Made by a program: the position numbers and the translations under genes. Below the pieces are notes generated by a model. It was not told the origin of the DNA. It saw only the letters and a program-made list of their open reading frames with translations, and searched no databases. From the NCBI GenBank assembly GCA_001462345.1, contig LIUM01000002.1, forward strand, positions 1-64,000: a DNA stretch of 64,000 nt, in the 5' to 3' direction. Each line of letters starts with the position of its first letter. Position 1 is the first letter of the stretch. Below are positions 1 through 7,845 of the stretch, piece by piece. This DNA comes from Fibrobacteria bacterium AD312. Lineage in GTDB: Bacteria; Fibrobacterota; Fibrobacteria; Fibrobacterales; Fibrobacteraceae.

Positions 1-247
1 GAATTCTATTTATCCTTTGCAAGGCCTTTTTTTAACTTTTTTTCTTTTTTTTCTCTTTTTTTTTACCAATACACCTAATTCAACTACTTTTCAACTATAA
101 ATAACATCTTAAAAACAAGATATTAACAAATATGCCCCCTTTTAATCGTTTTTAAGCCTTTTCCTTATACATATATATTTTTATGAAAAAAACCGATGTT
201 ATAATAATGTTATAAATAAGACAAAAAAAGCGCCGTTATTATCTGAC
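1..247. other. AT-rich gene-free left edge
   Basis: No coding region or RNA gene is seen here. The stretch has long T-runs at about 26-64 and a short direct repeat of GTTATAA around 198-217. It lies downstream of the miaA stop codon on the minus strand. No clear hairpin with a U-tract is visible, so a terminator for miaA cannot be supported. Confidence 0.5.
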
Positions 248-1156
248 TTACTGATTGTTTTTTTGAGAGCCTAAAATAATGTCTTCCGCATTAGATTCGC
301 CCATGGAAAGGTCTATTTTCTCTGCTTCGATTTGATGATTAAACCAAGTTAACTGACGCTTTGCAAAATGACGCGTTTCTTTTTGAATTAGATCAATGAT
401 TTCAGACAACGTTTTCTTATGATTTAAAACTTCTAACAACTCCTTATATCCTAGGCTTTGCCAAGCTGGGGCTGTTAAAGAGAACTTTGTCTGTAATAAA
501 GACACTTCTTCCAGCCAACCGTCTTGAATCATCTGTTCTACGCGATGATTAATCCTTGCATACAAAGCGTCTCGCGGACGATCTAAGAAAAAAGTTTTTA
601 TAAAACCGAAGCCCCCTAAACGCTCTGTTCGGATAGAAGAAAGGCGTTCTCCCGTTTGCATATACACTTCTAGAACGCGCCTAATACGCTGTGCATCGTT
701 TTCTGAAATACGCTCCATAGCAACAGGATCCACTTCTTGCGCTTTTGCATATAAAGATTGAAGACCATCTTGCTGTAATGATTCTTTTATCTGAGACTTG
801 ATCTTTTCTTCAATGGTTGGAATTAGAGGCAAACCTAAAATCAACGATTGCAAATATAAACCAGTGCCCCCAACGAGAATATAATTCTTCTCTGGATTAG
901 CTTCTACAATTTGACGAACGTCTTTACAAAATTGACCCGCAGAATAGGAATTCTCAGGATTTAAGAAATGCACTAGATGATGAGGAACTCTTTTCAAATC
1001 CTCTTTTGTTGGTTGTGCTGTACCTATACAAAAATCTTTATAAAGCTGACGAGAGTCTACACATATAATTTCTGCCTTGCATTTTTCTGCAAGAGACAAC
1101 GAAAGGTCTGTTTTACCAACGCCAGTGGCACCAACTAGAGCAAATTGAATAGGCAT
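248..1156 (-). CDS. miaA: tRNA dimethylallyltransferase MiaA
   Basis: MiaA transfers a dimethylallyl group to N6 of A37 in tRNAs that read UNN codons, a cytoplasmic modification that steadies codon-anticodon pairing. The 302-residue product has the family's usual length. It starts with a P-loop, GATGVGKT, at residues 9-16, followed by the substrate-contacting motif DSRQLYK near residue 34 and GGTGLY near residue 96. The distal part carries the basic FAKRQLTWF-type segment that contacts tRNA. The gene runs away from the divergent deacetylase gene at 1187 with only about 30 bases between their starts, so promoters must overlap the coding ends. Identification is firm. Confidence 0.96.
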   Translation of the reverse strand: MPIQFALVGATGVGKTDLSLSLAEKCKAEIICVDSRQLYKDFCIGTAQPTKEDLKRVPHHLVHFLNPENSYSAGQFCKDVRQIVEANPEKNYILVGGTGLYLQSLILGLPLIPTIEEKIKSQIKESLQQDGLQSLYAKAQEVDPVAMERISENDAQRIRRVLEVYMQTGERLSSIRTERLGGFGFIKTFFLDRPRDALYARINHRVEQMIQDGWLEEVSLLQTKFSLTAPAWQSLGYKELLEVLNHKKTLSEIIDLIQKETRHFAKRQLTWFNHQIEAEKIDLSMGESNAEDIILGSQKNNQ

Positions 1157-1186
1157 ATTTGTATAATCTAGCTATATTTGAAATCC

Positions 1187-2290
1187 ATGAATAAAATGAA
1201 ACACATTATTGTTCTCTTTTGCATTACATTTTTATTGACTGCAATTGTTTATTTTTTTCCTCAAAAAGAAAAAGTTATATCTACGATTCCCTTTTTAAAT
1301 AAAACGTCAACAGAAGTCGATAGCACCATTATTCCCCTAGATACTATTCCTTATATTCAAAAGCTTAAAGAAAGCCTTCCTTTAATCAAAGCCATCTATT
1401 CAGAAAAACGCCAAAAGCATATATGGACTCTAGGTAAAGGGAAAACGATCCCTGTTTATTTATTGCAAATTCAAAAACATATTCAGGCCCATCATGGTAA
1501 AATTATATCGATGGAAGAATTATTTCTTTCTAACACCTTTCAAGCCGCTTCGCTCGTCTTTACAAATTCTTTAGGAGACACCACATTCATGGAGCTCCAA
1601 ATATCAGAAAATGTTTTTTCCAATAATATTTCTAAAATTGCCATTGCCTTTGAAATCAATGAACTATCAAATGAATTAATAACAAAGCTAAATGAATTAG
1701 ATTTTTCTTACTCTATTCTAGTCACCCCCTTTAATCTATCTAATCCATTTTTTGATCAAATTAATCAACTGAAGAAAGCAGAAACTGTTTTATGGCTATA
1801 CATGGAATCAGAAAAACTAAGAAGTTCTCATCATTCTAAAAATCCTATTCGAATTCACCATACTGAAGAAAAGATTGAAGAAATTATTGATTTAGCAAGC
1901 GAGAAATTCCCCAAAGCGAAGGGAATAGCCACTCGTTATGGCGAAAAAGCAGTAGAACACAGGAATCTATTAAACGCTATTTTTAAATCCCTTCAGGAAA
2001 AAAACTTTTGGTTCTTAGACCTTACTGAAAACAGAGCCTCTTTGGTCAATGAAATTTGTAAAAATCACCCCCTAAAATGCAAGCAGATCAGTCCTTATTC
2101 AGATAAGACAAGTACAATTGAAGATTATATATCCAAAAATCTTCGCTTGGCTTTAAGAACAGGAACCTCTTACATTATTTTACCTTTAACATTAAAAAAC
2201 ATAACTGAAATCGAACAATTATTAGAAAAAGCAGCCGCTCAAGGGACAGAAATAACTACGTTATCTAATGTCATTGCTGTTACAAAATAG
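1187..2290 (+). CDS. divergent polysaccharide deacetylase family protein
   Basis: The product of about 367 residues has one N-terminal membrane segment (about residues 5-22), so the rest is probably periplasmic. The C-terminal two thirds resemble the divergent polysaccharide deacetylase family (Polysacc_deac_2, YibQ-like). There is a beta-strand followed by a long helix (KIAIAFEINELS), then a strand with LVTPFN, a central segment where family members have GVNNHMGS (here GIATRYGE), and a final ITTLSNVI-like strand. The usual metal-binding residues are not clearly conserved, so activity is uncertain. An in-frame TTG lies at 1178, but the ATG at 1187 is the more ordinary start; neither has a strong ribosome-binding site. 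pdxJ follows 8 bases after the stop, suggesting co-transcription. Confidence 0.7.
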   Translation: MNKMKHIIVLFCITFLLTAIVYFFPQKEKVISTIPFLNKTSTEVDSTIIPLDTIPYIQKLKESLPLIKAIYSEKRQKHIWTLGKGKTIPVYLLQIQKHIQAHHGKIISMEELFLSNTFQAASLVFTNSLGDTTFMELQISENVFSNNISKIAIAFEINELSNELITKLNELDFSYSILVTPFNLSNPFFDQINQLKKAETVLWLYMESEKLRSSHHSKNPIRIHHTEEKIEEIIDLASEKFPKAKGIATRYGEKAVEHRNLLNAIFKSLQEKNFWFLDLTENRASLVNEICKNHPLKCKQISPYSDKTSTIEDYISKNLRLALRTGTSYIILPLTLKNITEIEQLLEKAAAQGTEITTLSNVIAVTK

Positions 2291-2298
2291 GAGTACCT

Positions 2299-3036
2299 AT
2301 GACTGTTAAATTAGGTGTCAACATAGATCATATCGCAACCATTCGTGAAGCTCGTAAAATAAGAGAACCAGATCCAGTAACTGCCGCTGTTCTCGCTGAG
2401 CTTGCAGGCTGTCATGGTATTACAGCTCATTTACGTGAAGACAAACGTCACATTCAAGATCGTGATATTCGTTTATTACGAGGAATTGTGACTACTCACC
2501 TAAATATGGAAATGGCTCCTTCTCAAGAAATGGTTCAATTTGCAATTGATGTACAGCCTGATATGGTGACATTAGTTCCTGAAAACAGACAAGAAATCAC
2601 GACAGAAGGTGGCCTAAATGTGGCTGCAAAAACAGACGAACTCGCCCGTTTAATAATGACACTTAAGAACAATGATATCGCGGTCAGTGTTTTCATAGAT
2701 CCAGAAACAGATCAAGTGAAAGCCTCTAGAAAGGTCGGAGCTGATTTTGTTGAATTTCACACAGGAAAATTTAGTGCCGCTTACGAAATAGGCAATGCAC
2801 AAGATCTAAATCGAGAAATCTCAGCCATACAAGATATGACTGTTCTCGCAAGTAAATATGGTTTAAGAGCGAATGCTGGTCATGGTTTAAATTATCGAAA
2901 CGTAGGCTATATTGCTTCTATTGAAGGAATCGAAGAATTAAACATAGGTCATAGCATTATTGGACGAGCAGCCCTAGTTGGGATGGAAAAAGCTGTTAAA
3001 GAAATGCTTGAAGCCATTCGTCGAGCAGAGCACTAA
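2299..3036 (+). CDS. pdxJ: pyridoxine 5'-phosphate synthase PdxJ
   Basis: PdxJ condenses 1-deoxy-D-xylulose 5-phosphate with 3-amino-2-oxopropyl phosphate to give pyridoxine 5'-phosphate, the last ring-forming step of the DXP-dependent vitamin B6 pathway. The 245-residue TIM barrel has the family start VKLGVNIDHIATIREAR, the HLREDKRHI segment, EFHTGKF, and the C-terminal GHSIIGRA phosphate-binding loop. An AGGAG sequence lies 5-6 bases before the ATG. It probably shares a transcript with the deacetylase-like gene upstream and ends at a perfect hairpin at 3055-3084. A pdxA partner is not in the window. Confidence 0.97.
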   Translation: MTVKLGVNIDHIATIREARKIREPDPVTAAVLAELAGCHGITAHLREDKRHIQDRDIRLLRGIVTTHLNMEMAPSQEMVQFAIDVQPDMVTLVPENRQEITTEGGLNVAAKTDELARLIMTLKNNDIAVSVFIDPETDQVKASRKVGADFVEFHTGKFSAAYEIGNAQDLNREISAIQDMTVLASKYGLRANAGHGLNYRNVGYIASIEGIEELNIGHSIIGRAALVGMEKAVKEMLEAIRRAEH

Positions 3037-3054
3037 AACTTTAGTATGAATCAA

Positions 3055-3090
3055 GAAGCCCCCGCTGAGAACAGCGGGGGCTTCTTCGTT
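3055..3090. terminator. bidirectional hairpin terminator between pdxJ and a convergent gene
   Basis: A perfect 13-bp stem (3055-3067 with 3072-3084) closes an AGAA loop and is GC-rich in its centre. It is followed by TTCGTT on the plus strand and by a T-poor tail on the minus strand. It sits between convergent genes, so it can serve both. The short U-tract makes it less canonical than the others in this window. Confidence 0.75.
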
Positions 3091-3108
3091 AAAAACAAGA
3101 CTTTTTAA

Positions 3109-3747
3109 TTAACCTTCTTCTAAAGCTTCTTTATATTCATCCACAGTGGCTATATACTCTTCAGTCATATCAGGGGCAGAATTTAAGTGAGCTAAAATAA
3201 GATCTAAATGTTCTTTCTCAAAAACAGTCTTTAATTGACGAGAAGCGCGGCCTTTATACTTCCATTCTTTAAGAAGTTCATCAGTTAAGATAAAACTGTT
3301 TTCTAATGCCACAAAACGCATATCACCATATACTGCCATATCCAGAGCTAATTGCATGCATTCAGGTTCATTCTCCGTTGGATTACTCATGTATTTTTGA
3401 ATATGTCGAGTACGAACATCTTTTGTTTTGTCTATTCTCATATACCCCATAATCAAATACTTATTCTTAAAATCTGGATAAGTAACCCCTTCATAACGAG
3501 TACCAAATAAAATGTAACGACTTTTGTTTTTTAAAATCGAATTCAAATTCTTTACATTAGAACAACTAACAAAACCATATGTATTTGTTTCATAATTAGG
3601 TTCATAAAAGAACCCTTTCCCATTTTCATTAAGCTGATCACGAACGGGTACTGCAGACTGGTGGCTTGTTTCAACATAAAGCAAGGCACCGGTATTATTA
3701 CCGCGATAATCCTGCCAACCATCAAGATTTATTTGTGTTTTAGGCAT
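3109..3747 (-). CDS. hypothetical protein, 212 aa
   Basis: I do not recognise this family. The product is soluble, with no signal peptide or membrane segment, and reads as a mixed alpha/beta protein: a central strand pair around YILFGTRYEG and YLIMGYMRID, then helical stretches and an acidic C-terminus. The composition matches neighbouring genes. It stands alone between two hairpins (3055-3084 and 3789-3813), so it is probably a single-gene transcript. A GGA lies about 11 bases before the ATG. No function is proposed. Confidence 0.75.
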   Translation of the reverse strand: MPKTQINLDGWQDYRGNNTGALLYVETSHQSAVPVRDQLNENGKGFFYEPNYETNTYGFVSCSNVKNLNSILKNKSRYILFGTRYEGVTYPDFKNKYLIMGYMRIDKTKDVRTRHIQKYMSNPTENEPECMQLALDMAVYGDMRFVALENSFILTDELLKEWKYKGRASRQLKTVFEKEHLDLILAHLNSAPDMTEEYIATVDEYKEALEEG

Positions 3748-3775
3748 ATCTTTTTCCAGTCAAATAGTTTATAGA

Positions 3776-3813
3776 TAAAAAAATAAAGAGCGAACCTACG
3801 TATTAAGTTCGTT
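3776..3813 (-). terminator. probable terminator of the helicase-PlsC/murI operon
   Basis: Read on the minus strand, a 7-bp imperfect stem (3807-3813 with 3789-3795, one mismatch) is followed by CTTTATTTTTTT. It lies just after the murI stop codon. Confidence 0.5.
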
Positions 3814-3839
3814 CCTAATATGCTCAAGATACATTATAC

Positions 3840-4652
3840 CTACAAAAAAGTCAATGACTTAACAGAAATAGCCGTTTCTCCAAATAAAAAAGCCCCTTTT
3901 TTAAAAAATTCGACAGTATCGGTCGTTAAGAAGTTAGTCTTTCCCGACTTTTCAAGTTTAGAATCGACCTCTGGATGACGTTTTAAATAGTCTAGTGTTT
4001 TTTCAGCCACAATAGGGCCTTGAGAAATCAATTGTACCTTTTTTGGTAAAAATTCACGAATTTGATCTGCAATTAAAGGATAATGGGTACATCCCAATAA
4101 AACCGTATCTATATCAGGGTCTTTTTCTAATAGAGAATCCACATCTCTTTTAATAAAATAGCGAGCCCCTTCCGAATTCAATTCTCCATTTTCCACAAGA
4201 TAAGCCCAAAGAGGACATGACTGTTGAGTAACCTTTAATTTTGGAAAAAAATGTTGAATTTCAATCAAATAACTTTCTGAATAAACAGTACCAGGAGTCG
4301 CAAAAATACCAATATGCCCCGTTTTCGAATAAAAGCCAATTTCTTCTGCAGTAGGGCGAATAATTCCTAGAACTCGGCCTGAATAAGATGATTTTATTAA
4401 GTCTTGCTGCTGTATCGTTCTTAATGCACGAGCCGAAGCTGTATTACATGCAATAATCACAAGAGGACACCCTTGTTCTAATAAATAGGATACTGATTGC
4501 CAAGTATAACGATGAATCGTTTCAAAACTTCTGGATCCATAAGGAGAGCGTGCATTGTCACCTAAATACAAGAAATCATTCTCTGGAAGTACCCGACGTA
4601 ATTCGCGTAAAATGGTTAAGCCACCAAAACCAGAGTCAAAAACGCCAATCAT
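3840..4652 (-). CDS. murI: glutamate racemase MurI
   Basis: MurI interconverts L- and D-glutamate and supplies D-Glu for the second residue of the peptidoglycan stem peptide. The 270-residue product shows the FDSGFGG motif with Asp6, the first catalytic cysteine in ACNTASA (Cys69) and the second in GCTHYPL (Cys188), plus the LGDNARSPYG substrate loop. The ATG overlaps the stop codon of the upstream helicase-PlsC gene by 4 bases (ATGA), so the two are translationally coupled. This joins a cell-wall precursor enzyme with a phospholipid acyltransferase module in one transcript. A weak hairpin terminator follows. Confidence 0.96.
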   Translation of the reverse strand: MIGVFDSGFGGLTILRELRRVLPENDFLYLGDNARSPYGSRSFETIHRYTWQSVSYLLEQGCPLVIIACNTASARALRTIQQQDLIKSSYSGRVLGIIRPTAEEIGFYSKTGHIGIFATPGTVYSESYLIEIQHFFPKLKVTQQSCPLWAYLVENGELNSEGARYFIKRDVDSLLEKDPDIDTVLLGCTHYPLIADQIREFLPKKVQLISQGPIVAEKTLDYLKRHPEVDSKLEKSGKTNFLTTDTVEFFKKGAFLFGETAISVKSLTFL

Positions 4653-6796
4653 AAAGCGTCTTCCATTTGTTTCCGTATTTTAGGCATTAAATACTCTCTT
4701 ATTTTTATTTCACCTTGTTCTTTCTTTAATTCTAAAAGATCTAAAGGCTCAAGTATTCTTGCTGATACTTTACAAACTTTAGAATCTCGACGAGATTCCC
4801 ATACAGCTCTTGTTCCATGAAGAACTACAGGCAAAAGTGTAGCATCTAAATCGTCTGCCATCCTAAAACCACCACTCTTAAATGGAAGTAATTTTCCGCT
4901 TTTGCCACGAGTCCCTTCAGGAAAAATAAAAACACAAGGAATCTCTTTTGATTCAAGAATTTCTTTTTTTATTTCAAGGCCAGCCCCTTTCTTATTTCTA
5001 TTAATAAAAATGCAACCTATTTTTTTCATCCAAAAACCTAGAAAAGGAATGTACTTTAATTCTCGTTTTGCCAAAAAACCAACCGTACGAGATAATGCTA
5101 AAAAAACCACAGGAATATCTGCATACGATTGATGATTGCCTATCACAACCACTGGCCTAGACCAGTCTACTTTTCCTAACAAGGCTTGATCTTCTATAGT
5201 TAAATCGACTCGAAGAGATTTAATGCAATAGGCACCAAACGCTTGTATATGCAAATCAACCCATTGTTTAATTTTTTGGGGTTGTACTAGGCGTAGCACA
5301 GAAATTCTTAATACACCTACACCCATATAACACAAAATTTTTGTTAGAACAAATATACGAAATAAAAGTAATGGCATGATACTCTCCGGCAAAGGCTTTT
5401 CAAGGCATTTCAAAAATCTAGATTTTTTAAATGTCTCTAAACGGCCTTTCCAATGACGTTTAGTACAATATAATAAAACTAACATTGCCTCGGCTCTAGT
5501 CACCCCTACATAAAAAAGCCTACGCTCCTCTTTTATTTGTTTTTTTTGTTCTTTTCTTGAGCCCCGACAAGAGCCTGGAGTTAAATTTTCTGCTAACCCT
5601 GCATAAAAAACAACTGGATATTGTAATCCCTTGGAAGAATGCACTGTCTCTACATGAATACCCTTCACGTTCCCTTCTTCTTCATTTAATTGAAATAAAG
5701 GCAATTCATATTCTTTCAAAGCCTCTTCATAATAGATTCTTTGATGATTGTAACGTACAAGAATGGCAAATGAATCATAATCCAAATTATAATCGAGTCT
5801 CATCTCTTTAACGCACTGTACTATTTTATTCATTTCAAGTACAGGATTTTCACTTTCCCAAAATTCAGGTTTTCTGTTTTCCATAAAAAGAGCATCTTGT
5901 TTACAGTTTCCTGCTCTTAACACTTTTCGTAACATCACTGGCTTATCTGTAAAAATGCGATTTGCTAGATGTAAAATAGAAGGAGTCGATCGATAATTCC
6001 ACTCTAAACGGATTAACGTACTTTCCTTAAAATCTTTTTGAAACCGAATAATGTTACCGATATCTGCTCCACGAAAGCCATAAATAGCTTGATCATCATC
6101 TCCAACGACAAATAGATTTTTACGATTCCCAAGCAAGGCAATAACTAATCTATACTGCGCAGGATTAATATCTTGATATTCATCTACTAAAAATTCAGTC
6201 CAACGACGACGCATTTCAGTTCTAAATTCGTTGTCATTTTCTAAAAGTCGAATCGCTAGATAAATCAAATCATCAAAAACCACATGACCGCTTGAAAAAA
6301 TGGATTCTCTTACAGGAATTAATTCTTTTTCCAAACGATTCGATAAATCTAAAGAAAAAAGCTCTTCTCTAGAAACCGCCTTGGCTCCTAAACCAAAACG
6401 AACTAAATCACAGGCAAAATCACCCACATCGGATTCCACAGGAACAGGTATTTTTTTAAAACCTAAACGTTCATATCCAAAGGAATCTCCTACTTTTTCT
6501 TTTAATAAAAATAAAGCTAACGAATGAAATGTACACAATCGGACAAGAGCATCTGGAAATAAACGGCATACTCTTTCCTTCATTTCTAAAGCAGCCTTTG
6601 CTGTAAACGTTAATGACAAAATAGATTCTGGAGGAACCCCTAAAGCAATTCGATATTGAATCCTCTTTGTTAAAACAGATGTTTTCCCAGAACCAGCCCC
6701 CGCAAGAATCAATAGCTGAGCATTTTTCTCATGATCATGTAAAACGGCTTTTCTTTGGTCTGAATTTAAACCTTTTAAGATTTCTTCTATGTCCAT
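4649..6796 (-). CDS. UvrD-like helicase fused to a PlsC-type acyltransferase
   Basis: One uninterrupted 715-codon frame holds two unrelated modules. Residues 1 to about 470 are a compact superfamily 1 helicase: Q motif LNSDQRKAV, Walker A AGAGSGKT (32-39), TFTAKAALEM, DEYQD, GDDDQAIYGFRGAD, WNYRST, VHSSKGLQYP and a motif VI with VGVTRA. It is shorter than UvrD/PcrA (about 720 residues) and lacks most of the 2B region. Residues 474-715 are a complete 1-acyl-sn-glycerol-3-phosphate acyltransferase: hydrophobic N-terminus, catalytic NHQSYAD (His555, Asp560) and FPEGTRG (about 624-630). A GGAGAG lies 4 bases before the in-frame ATG at 5377, so a free PlsC of 242 residues, the normal size, may also be made. 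The fusion could be real or could reflect loss of an ancestral stop codon between adjacent genes. murI is coupled downstream. Confidence 0.85.
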   Translation of the reverse strand: MDIEEILKGLNSDQRKAVLHDHEKNAQLLILAGAGSGKTSVLTKRIQYRIALGVPPESILSLTFTAKAALEMKERVCRLFPDALVRLCTFHSLALFLLKEKVGDSFGYERLGFKKIPVPVESDVGDFACDLVRFGLGAKAVSREELFSLDLSNRLEKELIPVRESIFSSGHVVFDDLIYLAIRLLENDNEFRTEMRRRWTEFLVDEYQDINPAQYRLVIALLGNRKNLFVVGDDDQAIYGFRGADIGNIIRFQKDFKESTLIRLEWNYRSTPSILHLANRIFTDKPVMLRKVLRAGNCKQDALFMENRKPEFWESENPVLEMNKIVQCVKEMRLDYNLDYDSFAILVRYNHQRIYYEEALKEYELPLFQLNEEEGNVKGIHVETVHSSKGLQYPVVFYAGLAENLTPGSCRGSRKEQKKQIKEERRLFYVGVTRAEAMLVLLYCTKRHWKGRLETFKKSRFLKCLEKPLPESIMPLLLFRIFVLTKILCYMGVGVLRISVLRLVQPQKIKQWVDLHIQAFGAYCIKSLRVDLTIEDQALLGKVDWSRPVVVIGNHQSYADIPVVFLALSRTVGFLAKRELKYIPFLGFWMKKIGCIFINRNKKGAGLEIKKEILESKEIPCVFIFPEGTRGKSGKLLPFKSGGFRMADDLDATLLPVVLHGTRAVWESRRDSKVCKVSARILEPLDLLELKKEQGEIKIREYLMPKIRKQMEDAL
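5375..5387 (-). promoter_or_regulatory. plsC: internal ribosome-binding site and ATG for the PlsC module
   Basis: On the minus strand GGAGAG occupies 5387-5382, followed by TATC and an in-frame ATG at 5377-5375. The spacing is close to ideal and the protein that would result starts MPLLLFRIFV, a typical PlsC hydrophobic start. This suggests the acyltransferase is, or was, translated on its own. Confidence 0.6.
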
Positions 6797-6850
6797 AAAA
6801 CGTTCCTTTTTTAAGGCTTATAAAAAACAAGCCTTCTTTTTAAACGTTTT
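6797..6850 (-). promoter_or_regulatory. nested hairpin in the leader of the helicase-PlsC gene
   Basis: Outer arms AAAACGTT (6797-6804) and AACGTTTT (6843-6850) enclose inner arms AAGGCTT (6813-6819) and AAGCCTT (6829-6835). The outer arm overlaps the GGAACG (6801-6806) that would be the ribosome-binding site of the gene starting at 6796. It could act as a terminator for the operon upstream or mask translation initiation; neither is proven. Confidence 0.35.
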
Positions 6851-6864
6851 TAGAGAGGAAAAGT

Positions 6865-7845
6865 TTAGTTGACTTTTTTTCGATCACACCAAAAGAAAAA
6901 GGCACCAAATAGACTGAGGAATAAACTCGCTATGTAAGCTAAAAGTTGGACTAGAACGGATTCTAAACCAGAAACTCCAGCTTTTGCAAAAAGAGATTGA
7001 GCCAGTAACTCTCGTGGCCCAAAACCACCAATAGAGATAGGAAGAGCGCTAATCACTGCAATCATAGGAATATAAAAGAAATACCAAGAGACAGCGATAT
7101 CTAAACCAATCGCTAAACCGCAAAAGAAATGAACCAATACCCGAAGTATTTGAGTCAACGCAGATAATATGGTTATGTTTGTCCAAAGACGAATTTTTCT
7201 AAAATATTGAAATCGGGATTGCATGCGCAAAAAGCGATCTTGAACAGCATTAGGGAAAACATAGGAAGTCAATCGACTTAATAGTTTACTTAGTCTTTTA
7301 CTAAATAGTGTCGCGAAAAATGCACAAAAGCCTAAAAAGACCCAAAGAGAAGGTAATAAAAAGACTCGTTGTTGTTCATCATAAACAAAAAACAACGCTC
7401 CCACACCAAGAGCGAGCGCATTTAAGAAAAACAAGCCAAATATTCGATCAAAAAAAGTCGCCGTTAAACCAGCCCCTACAGAATCCTGTCCTCCCTGTAC
7501 CCGAATATCATAAACTTTTTTAAAATCACCACCGACATTTCCTGGCATGAAATTGTTAAAGAATAGGCCAACAAAATAAAGTTTTAGCAAACGACCATAA
7601 GAAAGATTCACATTTTGTTTTTCTAAAAGGATTTTCCATTGCATACACCCTGTTAGATTAGATAAGCCTAGACAAATAAGAGCGACAGCCAAAGGCCAAA
7701 GAGTCATTTGTGAAAATAGTTGAAAAAGATCTCCAGAATCCCAACCTGGCGTATGCGTAATATTGGAATAGACAAAATAAGCAGGAACAATAGTAACTAC
7801 TAATTTAAGTGCAAAAATTAATGTGGATTTTAACCTTTGATTCAT
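6865..7845 (-). CDS. lysylphosphatidylglycerol synthase TM-domain family membrane protein
   Basis: The 326-residue polytopic inner-membrane protein belongs to the LPG synthase transmembrane domain family (UPF0104, AglD/YbhN-like). It shows the signatures NNFMPGNVGGDFKK in the middle and PISIGGFGPRE near the C-terminus, with about eight hydrophobic segments. It lacks the cytosolic lysyltransferase domain of MprF, so it is probably a lipid or glycolipid handling protein and not an aminoacyl transferase. I chose the ATG at 7845 because it overlaps the upstream stop by 4 bases (ATGA); an earlier in-frame start at 7905 would lie deep inside the glycosyltransferase gene. It is the last gene of a methyltransferase-glycosyltransferase-membrane protein operon, which suggests a role in a glycan or glycolipid pathway. 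Confidence 0.82.
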   Translation of the reverse strand: MNQRLKSTLIFALKLVVTIVPAYFVYSNITHTPGWDSGDLFQLFSQMTLWPLAVALICLGLSNLTGCMQWKILLEKQNVNLSYGRLLKLYFVGLFFNNFMPGNVGGDFKKVYDIRVQGGQDSVGAGLTATFFDRIFGLFFLNALALGVGALFFVYDEQQRVFLLPSLWVFLGFCAFFATLFSKRLSKLLSRLTSYVFPNAVQDRFLRMQSRFQYFRKIRLWTNITILSALTQILRVLVHFFCGLAIGLDIAVSWYFFYIPMIAVISALPISIGGFGPRELLAQSLFAKAGVSGLESVLVQLLAYIASLFLSLFGAFFFWCDRKKVN

